From Megalobrama amblycephala (taxonomy: Eukaryota > Chordata > Actinopteri > Cypriniformes > Xenocyprididae), in the NCBI RefSeq assembly GCF_018812025.1, contig NC_063052.1, positions 27,262,354-27,326,353 of the forward strand: DNA of 64,000 nt, read 5' to 3'. The notes under the pieces were generated by a model. The model was not told where the DNA came from. It made no database searches and saw only the letters and a program-made list of their open reading frames with translations. Positions 55,128 to 64,000 of this stretch are shown in pieces; the first letter of the stretch is position 1; every line of letters starts with the position of its first letter. The position numbers and the translations under genes were made by a program.

Positions 55128-56581
55128 TAGTGTTGTCAAAAGTACCGGTACTTCGGTACCAAGTCGGTACTGAAATTTAAAAAATGTGACGATACCAGCA
55201 TTTCTGTAGTACCGGTAGTACCGAGAATCCGGGTATATTCGGTACCCACTGATAGGGCTGTGCTAGTATTTACTTGAATATGACACGAGTGAAGCACAAA
55301 GCTTTGTTTACAGAAGAAATAATAGGTTAGCAATTAAATGTGACATCGCAGCCATGGAAACATTTTGGTTAATGCCGAATAAGAGAGGTGCGTGAGTCCA
55401 TACGTTTAAGCTTCGTATTCTGTTTTCTGAATCGCGATCTGGTCACCTGATTAGCAGAGAATTTAACAATATTCCATTAGTTATTACACTGAACATGGAA
55501 TCTGTTTCTTTTCCCAAATCTTCACTCACGCAGGGGATTATAACGTTTCTTTCGTTCGCATTTAGGCCTATTATAGGCTATTCGCATTATTTACTGTGGT
55601 AAAGTAGAAAAAACACCGTAGGACAGAAACCTTTTTGCTTGCACGTCAGTTTCTATTTAACAGAGTTTGTGCTTGTTATTAGACTTTATAAGGCACGTCA
55701 AGTTTATTTGTATAGTGCGTTTCACACACCAGTGATTTTTACTTTCGCTTTCTCTGGCAGCGCTAAATCAAACATAGCCAGAATGTCTTGCCCCTGCGGA
55801 GAATAAAACACGTTCTTCAGACCTTTTACAACAAGTGTCAGTTGCTTGTAACGTCAGGAGATAACATGAAGATATTATTAAAGAGAAATGGTCTGTTTCC
55901 TGCTCGTGTCCCACATCCCTCTCAAAGCGCAAAGCGGCTATATCCAAGTAATAACGGGACTTTGGCTATATGACGCGTCTTTGTGTGGAAATAAAAAACG
56001 AATGCTTTTTGAAATGATATTTAACTTTCTTATTATTTAGGTTATATTTACCTATATTTATTTCATAGTTTTACAGGCTGTAGTGTGTTGTTTCACTGAC
56101 GGAATAGCTAAAGTAAACACGCACGTCTGTTACCCCTGTTGAAAAAACGAGCATATGCTGGTAAAGTAGGTTTTGAAGCTGGTATGCTGGTTTGAGCTGG
56201 TTTATGCTGGTCCAGGACCAGCTTAGGACTAGTATGGACCAGCAGGACCAGTTTAGGACCAGCATTTGACCAGCATACAGCTTCAAAACCTACCTTACAA
56301 ACATATGCTGTTTTTTTCAACAGTACACAATGGATGTTTGAGCATTTAATTATTTATTTTTTATTTTTTATATTTCAAAATTTATTTCATTGAGGTAGCC
56401 TATATATACACACACAAACACACACACTCCAAATCATATTTAATGTTTTTAAAATAGGCTATATAAAATAGTAAAATAGTTCCAATAGATTTTACTGTGG
56501 TACCGAAATTGGTACCGAGAACCGTAAAATTTTCATGGTATCGGTACCGACTACTGGAATTTTGGTACCGTGACAACACTA
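55128..56581. mobile_element. Non-autonomous hAT element, 8-bp TSD
   Basis: 1454 bp. The left end is TAGTGTTGTCAAAAGTACCG and the right end is GGTACCGTGACAACACTA. TTAGCAAG is duplicated (55120-55127 and 56582-56589). Subterminal sequence is rich in GGTACCGA-type repeats near both ends. There is no transposase. It contains a short LINE tail (CAAGTTTATTTGTATAGTGC near 55697) and a nested MITE. Confidence 0.9.
56136..56323. mobile_element. Nested MITE with CCAGCATATG-type repeats
   Basis: Ends CTGTTGAAAAAAC and GTTTTTTTCAACAG are inverted. The interior is repeated TGCTGG/CCAGCA with long inverted arms (GTAGGTTTTGAAGCTGGTAT against its complement). This is an abundant fish repeat as I remember it. 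Confidence 0.8.
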
Positions 56582-56589
56582 TTAGCAAG

Positions 56590-58142
56590 ATTTTAAAATC
56601 TATACGATGTTTAACAGGAAGCCAATGCAGTGATGACAGAACTGGGCTAATATGGTCATACTTCCTAGTTCTAGTAAGAACTCTAGCTGCTGCATTTTGT
56701 AAGAGCTGTAGTTTATTTATCAAGCGAGCAGAACAACCACCCAGTAGAGCGTTACAGTAGTCTAGCCTTGAGGTCATAAACGCATGAACTAACTGTTCTG
56801 CATTTTTCATTGAGAGCATATGTCGTAGTTTAGATATATTTTTCAGATGGAAGAATGCAGTTTTACAGATGCTAGTAACATGGCCTTCAAATGAAAGATT
56901 GGTATCAAAGAGCACACCCAGGTTCCTAGCTGAAGACGAAGACTTAACAGAGCAGCCATCAAGTGTTAGACAGTATTCTAGATTATTGCGTGAAGAAGTT
57001 TTCAGTCCAAAAATTAGAATCTCTGTTTTTCCTGAATTTAGTAGTAGGAAATTACTGGTCATCCAGTTTTTTATATCAGCTATACATTCTGTTAATTTAG
57101 CGAATTGGTGATTTTCATCAGGGCGCGAAGAAATATAGAGCTGAGTATCATCAGCGTAACAATGAAAACTAATGCCATGCTTCCTAATTTTTTCTCTAAT
57201 ATTATCAATCTTGCAAGTAAAGAAGTCCATAAAGTCATTACTGCTGTGCTCTTTGGAAACATCAGAAGTTGAAGCTTTATTTCTTGTTAATTTAGCCACT
57301 GTATCAAATAAATACCTAGGGTTGTGTTTATTTTCTTCTAAAAGTTTTGAAAAATAGGCAGATCTAGCAGTTTTTAAGGCCTTTCTGTATTCAGTCATTT
57401 TCTCTCTCCACGAAATGCGAAATACTTCTAGTTTTGTTTTCTTCCAGCTGCGCTCCATTTTTCTAACTGCTGTTTTTAGGGCCCGAGTGTGCTCATTGTA
57501 CCATGGTGTTGGATTAATTTCCTTAATCTTTTTTAAATGCAAAGGAGCAACTGAGTCTAATGTGCTGGAAAAGAGAGAGTCAATAGTTTCTGTTGCAATA
57601 TCGAGGTCTTCTAAGCTGTCTGGTATGCTAAGGCGATGAAACTGATCAGGAAGATTATTTATAAAGCAGTCTTTAGTGGTAGAAGTGATGGTTCTACCAT
57701 ATTTATGGCAGGGAGGCAGTTTAGCCGCTTTCACTAAATGTAATATACACGAGACTAGATAATGATCTGAGATGTCGTCACTCTGCTGCAGAATTTCAAC
57801 GGCGTCAATATCGATTCCATGTGACAATATTAGATCTAAAGTATGATTACGACAATGAGTGGGTCCCGACACGTGTTGTCTAACACCAATAGAGTTTAGA
57901 ATGTCTGTAAATGCCAATCCTAATGAGTCTTTTTTATTATCTACATGGATATTAAAATCACCAACAACAAGGACTTTATCTGCAGCTAGTACTAATTCTG
58001 ATAGAAAATCGGCAATCTCTTTGATAAAGTCTGTATTGTGCCCTGGTGGCCTGTATACAGTAGCCAACACAAATGTCAACTTACATAATGTTACGTAAAG
58101 CACCATCACTTCGAAGGAAAGTTTATAATTCAAAGACAGCAC
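56590..58142 (-). pseudogene. L2 endonuclease fused in frame to late RT
   Basis: Minus strand: an endonuclease with TVYRPPGHNTDFIKEI, VLVVGDFNIHVDN, HTLDLILSHG and SDDISDHYLVSC, then a linker (YFSKLLEENKHNPRYLFDTV). A deletion then joins the pre-RT region directly to [17 protein letters not shown], staying in frame. The RT fingers are missing, so no activity is expected. The open frame runs past 56590 into the hAT element only by chance. Confidence 0.85.
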
Positions 58143-58190
58143 GTTACAAATAGAAACCCTTTTTCTGTGGGATTTAGTATCATATTTGGA

Positions 58191-60028
58191 TATTTGAATA
58201 ATAAATTAAGTATTTTAAATGAATCACATGTAAAATCATTGTTTACTGTTTACTTAGGGTTTCTTAATAATTAGACTAGTTTTCATTACAAAACCTGTAT
58301 AAACGACTAAACTGTCAGGTTAGTTGTATGTAAATATAGCCTACTTGAAATTGCAAACAAAATGTTTTAGTCCATATTAAATGTATGAATGCCATTCACT
58401 TGTGGTTGTCAGTTTGTATAAGAACACATTATGCAATGCAATATTAATCATGAATTAAAAAAATGCTTTTGAGCAGGTGTAGTGAAATTTTTAATTGTGT
58501 CAAATTAAAAAAACTTTAACAGTCAAAATTAGATTAACGAAGATGGGTGTGTGTGCTTTGTATATTGTATTCTCAAAAATGTAAAAAATTATATGACCCC
58601 CCTATCCCCCCCCCCACACACAAAAAAAACCTCTGTCCTATCCCGTCCCGTCACACTGGTACTCAAAAAATTTTCCAAGGTTGGCAGGTCTGGGATGGCT
58701 GTACAACTGGGAGTGTTGACTGGAAGCACAGGATGGGGAGCCACTGTAGCATCCTCGTACAGGAAAGGGAGAGAAAGGTGGGAGGTCAGTGGTGGATGTC
58801 CTTGGCTGGTCAGGACAGTCTTTTCGCTTTGAGGACTGCAACTGGGTTTAGTTTATATTAGCCCCTCCCTGTCTTTCTCTGGCAGCAGCCACATGTCTTT
58901 TGATCTGATTGTGATGGACCTATATTGAAAATTGATTCTTTCTGTCCCCAGCTCAGTTGGATTCAATATGTTTGGTCGTTTAGCTATAGCACACCTGCAC
59001 CTGCTTTTAGGATGCCCTCGTGATTGTAGGAACATCCATCGATGTAGGCAGTGGGCATACCATGGCATGCATATAGTCTTTGCTATCAAATGTTTGTGCT
59101 GATGAGATGTGCTGGTAACTAGTCTTGGTATCTATCCATGACTCACTCGACCCAGATAGTCCTCCCAGTTCTCAGAGCTGCTTAGTTTCGTTTCTGTGGA
59201 AAGGGAAAACAGCAAACCACATGTGAAACTCATGAATGTTAATTAGCCCCGGTCCCTCTGGCCTTACAAAATCTGTATTCCCAATTCCAGGGTGGATTCC
59301 CAACATTCTGTCATCTTCTCCTGTTGCCTTTTAAATAAAAGATGACAAATTATTAGAGAAAATTATCAGCCACAGTGGCTTACCACTTTTTCTAATTTCC
59401 ATCTCATAAATTTAAATTTATCTAAGCCTTTATTGTATCAAAAATAGTTTGTTAGGGCTACAAAATGATCATTATTAAACCTAAAGTCTAGAATTAATCT
59501 AATTAAGAGTACAATTACAGCTTCACTGTTATTCACAGTGATGAACTTAACATGAAAAGTTTTCTGTTAACTACTCTTTGTGGTTTGTAGCTAATTTGTA
59601 GCTAATGAAACAATCACAGACAGTTAATCACAATAATGTCTTAAATTTCAGTCTGTTTTCAAACAAAGCTGTTGTATGACTTCAAAATAATTTGAAATAT
59701 ACCTCATTAGTCTGAGGCTACTTTTTATGATTATTTTACTGTAAAATACTTTGATTTAAATTAGAAGTCAGCCAGAAACCTTGGTGTGATGCAGCATGAC
59801 TTTGTCCCTTTATCAGCATGGTAAAGTTGATACGTTTTTTTTGTTTTTGTTTGTTTTTTCTTTTTCTCAGTGTCAATGTCTCTCAGTGTCTCAGAAAATG
59901 TGTCAATGTGTCTCAGATGTCACAGTGACTGACTTTGAAACTGGGATTTAATTGTTTTAATTACTGTTTAGGATTTGTTTTTTTGTTTTTGTTTTTTTTT
60001 TATATTTTATTTATTTACATTTTCAAAT
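58191..60028. other. No gene seen
   Basis: AT-rich sequence. Short open frames at 58547-58861 on both strands are low-information and have no family resemblance. I see no RNA gene or structured repeat. Confidence 0.55.
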
Positions 60029-60058
60029 TAAACAACAAACAAACAAACAAACAAACAG
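60029..60058 (+). repeat. (AAAC)n microsatellite
   Basis: Six to seven AAAC units near the 3' side of the antisense L1, possibly grown from its tail. Confidence 0.85.
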
Positions 60059-60148
60059 GGCCCAGATGCAGTTATTGCCAGTTGTTACAGTCACATTTAG
60101 TACAGCAGTGGGAGGGAAGGTTGTTGATACAGGAACACAATTAGTTTA

Positions 60149-61238
60149 CTATATTTTAGTTTTTTCAAAATGAGTTAGGAATGGATTCCAAGAACAGGAA
60201 AACGTGTCCATTTGACTAATGCAAAGTTTTTCCATTTGTATTATGGATAGCATATCGACTATCCATACCTGAAAGGAGGGAGGAGAGGGAGACTTCCATT
60301 CCTTCAATATCAGTCTCTTGGCAACTATCAATCCCAGTTCCAATGGTTGCCGCATTATAGTTGGAATTGCCCTTGTTAATTGTGAGCAGCCAAAAATAGC
60401 AAGTCCAGGCTTGGGCTGAAGGGGCCTCTGATATGCTTTGGAGTACCAGTCGAATATTTTAGACCAAAAGTTTGTCAATGAAGAGCAAGACCAAAATGCA
60501 TGGGACAGTGTACCCTCTGACATATTACATCTGTCACACACTGGGGAAACTGATGGATATATTCTATGTAATCTGACTTTGGAATAATGTAAGCGATGGA
60601 CAATCTTAAATTGAATTAATTGGTGTCTGCTGTTTATAGAGTAGGAATGAATATTAGACAAACAGGTGTTCCACATGGATTCAGATAGTTCCACACCTAA
60701 CTCTTCTTTCCAAGCATCCCTAGTTCTCACAGTGTGCGCAGCAATACAGTCATAAAATAGACGTACAATTCTCGAAATGAGATGCTTGGAGAAAGGTACA
60801 AAGGTATCAATGTACAGATTATTAAGTGAGACCAAGCCCTTCCTTCTCCAATCATGATATGCTATGTCATGCCAGGGAGGCAGAAAACTATGGGTAAAGC
60901 ATATAGGTGTTTGTACTGATGTATTTGGTAATTTTAGAAAGCACCTAACCTGGTTTAAATTCTTATTGACTGTTTTACCACAAAGCATAAATTCTTATAG
61001 GACTCTGGCTTTTTAAACTTGGAAAATAACATAGCTGGCAATGAAGAGTTATTCACAGAGTTGGCCTCCATCTTAAGTCACAAAGGGGTTGCAAGCATCT
61101 GATTATCCAAGGATCCTTGTTGCCAGAACATTAATGCCCTAACATTGGCAGCCCAGTAATAGTGTTTAAATTGTGGCGAAATGGTATCAGTTCGCCAATT
61201 ATTTAATTGTGCTGTCGACCAATGAAGAAAAGTGAATT
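60149..61238 (-). pseudogene. L1-type LINE ORF2 C-terminal part
   Basis: Minus strand, an open 279-residue stretch (60988-60149) with RHQLIQFKIVHRLHYSKVRL, SPVCDRCNMSEGTLSHAFWS and CSSLTNFW, the Cys-containing C-terminal region of fish L1/Tx1-like ORF2. Recognisable continuation reaches about 61238 (HYYWAANVRALMFWQQ). A stop at about 60989 separates the two. The RT core and endonuclease are absent; the LTR element begins at 61240. Confidence 0.82.
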
Positions 61239-61239
61239 A

Positions 61240-62026
61240 TGTGACAAACAATTTAAGGAGGGGGATTTCACGTGAATGGAACGGAGGAAGTGAGTGCAAA
61301 CCTGTACTAACGTGAACGGAAGTGACTGGTGACGTATGTGTGCTGTGCGAGGTCAAGGTATGGAAGGGTGCGCTGGCTGAACGATAAGAGAAGGTGCTCC
61401 AGTGCAAGAAATGAGTCTGCGTGGGGAAAAATGTGGTGAAAAGCAAGCAGTGACCAGGCTGAGAGGCTTAAACTTCCCTGGGGTTGATTGTCGTGACGGA
61501 GTGAGCGAGAGTGCAGCTGGTACGCAACGACGCCATCTCAACTCGCTACTGCGGCTGCCGGCAATGGCGCGTGCCTTGGATTATGCCTAGCTACAAATGT
61601 TCTTCTGGTCTGTGCTGCAAACGAAGCACTAACGGCTCTGATGCTAGCTACTTACCTGTTACTTCATCTGACGCAAGACAGCGGCTCCGGGAAACCGGGT
61701 ACCCACCTGACGCACATACATTACACGCACACACCAACGCACTTCAATAGTCACGCCATCCCACACATACATGCAAGTTGTTTTCCCCTTTTTCTTTTTT
61801 GATTTGTTTTGAAGCTTGACTGGCGTTTAATGTGAACCTGTTCAAAAGCTTAACTGATGTGTACATTTCCTATGCAAATGGGTTTGCTGTGACAAAGTTA
61901 CTCCATTCACTCGTGCTTTGAACGTTCGTTTAAACGGGACTGAAACTAAACGTATATCAATGTATGGGGAACCGCCACTGGACAAATACCACTTCTACCG
62001 TTTCCACATCTACAGTCAAGTGGTTT

Positions 62027-62063
<37 letters not shown>

Positions 62064-62415
62064 TTGTTTGTGTTACTTGTGACCTGTTTTGTGGAGGTGT
62101 TTGTGAAATGCACAATGACACTTTGTCATAAATGTGATAATTTAAGCTACGGGTATGTTTGCTATGGCTTTGTATGAATAGGATCTTTGGTGGGTTTTCT
62201 AAAAATAAATTTGCAAATTAATTGATGTTCTGTAATAGTTTAATTCGATTCTGCATGCACCTTCAAGTTCCCCCTCATATGTAACGGTGGTTTTTAAAAG
62301 AGCTATCCGGAGTTAATTTATTGACAGGATTAAAGGCCTGTCTGGCGCCCGAACAAATTATTAAATTATATAAAATTGTTACATTTCTAAAAGTTGAGAG
62401 GCTACCATCGCTACA
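61240..62415 (+). repeat. 5' LTR of the third LTR element
   Basis: Begins TGTGACAAACAATTTAAGGA and ends CCATCGCTACA. Contains a T-run of about 30 (62031-62061) and an AATAAAT signal near 62204. The left edge is inferred from the end of L1 similarity and the TG start. TGGCGCCCGAACA at 62343-62355 lies inside the LTR and repeats the primer site. Confidence 0.68.
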
Positions 62416-62419
62416 GAAA

Positions 62420-62437
62420 TGGCGCCCGAACAGGGAC
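62420..62437 (+). promoter_or_regulatory. Primer-binding site, tRNA-Lys type
   Basis: TGGCGCCCGAACAGGGAC follows the LTR end by four bases. These 18 bases are the well-known complement of the tRNA-Lys(UUU) 3' end used by several retroviruses and retrotransposons. Confidence 0.9.
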
Positions 62438-63003
62438 CAAACTATTTGAAAGTAGTGATTTGCAATTTTAAAACGAACCAACAGATTTTTTTTTTGTTTT
62501 TTTTTGTTTGTTTTTTGTATGAAGTGTAACAATTTGAATAGGGGTCATTAACGAAGTGACTACTGGTCAAATTTGAGCTTGAAGGGAATGAATTGAATAA
62601 AACTGTGAACTGAATCAAATTGAACTCTGAATTTGTGAACTGTGCATTGAACTGAACTTGAACTGAGTCTCTCTTTCCTGTGATTTCTAACACAAAGCTG
62701 TGGTTTGAAAACAAATTGTGAAGTTGTGACTGCATGAAACTCGAAATCATCTCTGGAAAGTGGGTATTGTGGTTTTTGTAACCTGAAGCTGAGGGTAATT
62801 TACCACGTGTGCACCTGCTTGTTTAATATGGGCATATTGTAAAAAGTGTTTTTGTTTATACGTGGGCATTTTGTAATTGTTCCCCGAGTTTATTATTTTG
62901 CCCCAGATTACTTTGCCCAAGTTTGTTATTTTTGCCCCTATACAAAAGATGCCAACATCATTTGTCATTTATTGATTTTTATTTTTTCATACATCATACT
63001 GAC
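62438..63003 (+). other. Untranslated leader of the third LTR element
   Basis: No coding pattern between primer site and gag. Contains a T-rich tract and TGAACTG-like repeats (62590-62670). Confidence 0.6.
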
Positions 63004-64000
63004 ATGACCACCAGCCCACCTTCCCCATCAACTTGTGTTGAGATAGAAGTACCTGAAGTGGACACTCCCAACTGGCAGCCAATAATCCCGGCCATTACCA
63101 GTTCATTTACCCCCAATCTCACCCATATTGATCGCTTTGGTTCATGAGTGCAGTTTGTATCTTCCACCCTTACTGGCAGCACTCCAGTGCAAAACCTCAC
63201 CTGGGATCCAAGTGGAGATCACATGCAGATTTGCACCACCCCTGAAACTTCATCTGTGGGACAGCAAGCGTTATCCTGTGAACTTCAAACACCAGGTAGA
63301 GGAATTCAGCAACTAACTACACAAGTACAAGGAGACTTGGATACCCTAAAGACATTTGTCCAGCGACAGGAGAATGCAGTTACGCAACTTAACCAAGAGA
63401 TAAAAGCCAAGTTTTCACAGCATTCAACTCATATTTCAACTGTGGTAGTCAAGATGGAGGATAACCAGAAACGATTATTAAAGTGCATCACTGACAACAC
63501 ACAGAAGATGGAAGGTGAGATGGATCAATGGTCTAAGGCTACAAAGCGTATGATTACCAAAGAATTAAATGAAGTGGAGACTACTGTTGTTTCTGAAGTA
63601 CGTTTTCTGGTTCAACAGCTTCAAGCAGAAGTTCAGCATGACCTTAAGGCCACTTTTCAGAGTCTGAAAAACAGTCAAGAACAGTCCAACAAAGAATTTC
63701 GTCAGTACAAAAATCAAATGGATGACTTCTGTATAAACTCAAAAATTTCAGTCAGATTTGTCTGACCAACTTCACACACAGATGAAAGAGATTAAAGAGA
63801 TGTCTACTCACCAACAGAAAGTATCTTCATCAGTATCACCAACCAGTACCCATGCGCCGCCAAGCTTAGTACCACTTACTACTACTACCACCACCACCAC
63901 CACTCCTGTTCCTATAGCAAAAAGTGATCACCTACGACTTACCTTTCCCACCAAACCAACTGATGATCCAGTTCCTTTGAACTATTTGACTCAATGTCAC
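63004..64000 (+). pseudogene. Gag of the third LTR element, broken and incomplete
   Basis: The ATG at 63004 opens MTTSPPSPSTCVEIEVPEVD. An in-frame TGA at 63145-63147 interrupts it, and the same frame continues to 63765 with a long coiled coil (DLDTLKTFVQRQENAVTQLN, LVQQLQAEVQHDLKATFQSL). A one-base shift within AAAAATTT (63741-63748) moves the frame. The continuation has a Thr/Pro run and a capsid start (HLRLTFPTKPTDDPVPLNYL), which resembles Gypsy/PEG10-type capsids. The gene runs off the window. The TGA is followed by GTG, not a readthrough context. Confidence 0.72.

Larger units (their letters stand above)
54690..58190 (-). mobile_element. L2-type LINE copy with internal deletion and nested hAT
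   Basis: Second antisense member of the family at 29409-31660. It keeps the AP-endonuclease region (58142 down to about 57200) and the RT after the catalytic site. It has lost the central RT by an internal deletion at about 57180, and its C-terminal end is split by a hAT element. The 3' UTR is cut short near 54690. Confidence 0.85.
61240..64000 (+). mobile_element. LTR retroelement with tRNA-Lys-type primer site, runs off window
   Basis: LTR 61240-62415, primer site 62420-62437, gag from 63004 to the window end. It is inserted into an antisense L1. Pol is expected beyond 64000. Confidence 0.8.

Noticed and set aside
58547..58861. Overlapping open frames on both strands
   Set aside because: Low-complexity, no motif, mutually exclusive frames; no support for coding.
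63145..63147. In-frame TGA in the third element's gag as a recoding site
   Set aside because: It lies within gag, not at gag-pol, and is followed by GTG, not a readthrough context; a simple nonsense mutation is more likely.

Overview
The window is vertebrate genomic DNA, almost certainly from a teleost and most likely a cyprinid. It has introns, CA/CT microsatellites, L2- and L1-type LINEs, a DIRS fragment, hAT, piggyBac and Harbinger DNA transposons, and LTR retroelements. It also carries the TTAA-ended repeat beginning GGGTTAGTTCACCC that I know from cyprinid genomes. No bacterial or plasmid feature is present and no complete host gene is visible. Two possible host-type exons lie at 4344-4412 and 4751-4925.

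Layout. 1-3790: an antisense L2 LINE fragment split by a 3.18-kb foldback element (376-3553) with a perfect 7-bp target duplication. 3960-4294: a solo-LTR-like block. 5243-5616: a TTAA MITE. 6140-7142: an old LTR fragment. 7143-24485: a Harbinger transposon. Its transposase gene is broken by a second foldback element (7449-9200, 8-bp target duplication) and by a 10.1-kb LTR element without pol (11180-21292). Its Myb-like partner gene (22518-24163, minus) still reads cleanly. 24486-28430: mostly empty, with small palindromic repeats and MITE remnants. 28610-29255: DIRS reverse-transcriptase remnant. 29409-31660: 5'-truncated antisense L2.

31660-39719: a Ty3/Gypsy element (element G1) with gag, a canonical -1 frameshift signal, protease, then a pol interrupted by a 1.54-kb piggyBac-type MITE. 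G1 is cut off inside integrase by the left LTR of a second, retrovirus-like element (element E2, 39720-53204). E2 has near-identical 1.8-kb LTRs, gag, pol and a decayed env-like tail. Its gag and pol share one frame, separated by a UGA in the CUAG readthrough context. 53797-54240: an antisense solo LTR. 54690-58190: another antisense L2, with an internal deletion and a nested hAT element (55128-56581). 60149-61238: antisense L1. 61240-64000: the start of a third LTR element with a tRNA-Lys-type primer site, running off the window.

The main interest is the order of nested insertions, which can be read base by base from target duplications, and two different recoding signals at gag-pol junctions a few kilobases apart. 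The two foldback elements also have unusual internal architecture. Family assignments rest on motifs and remembered family features, not on database searches.
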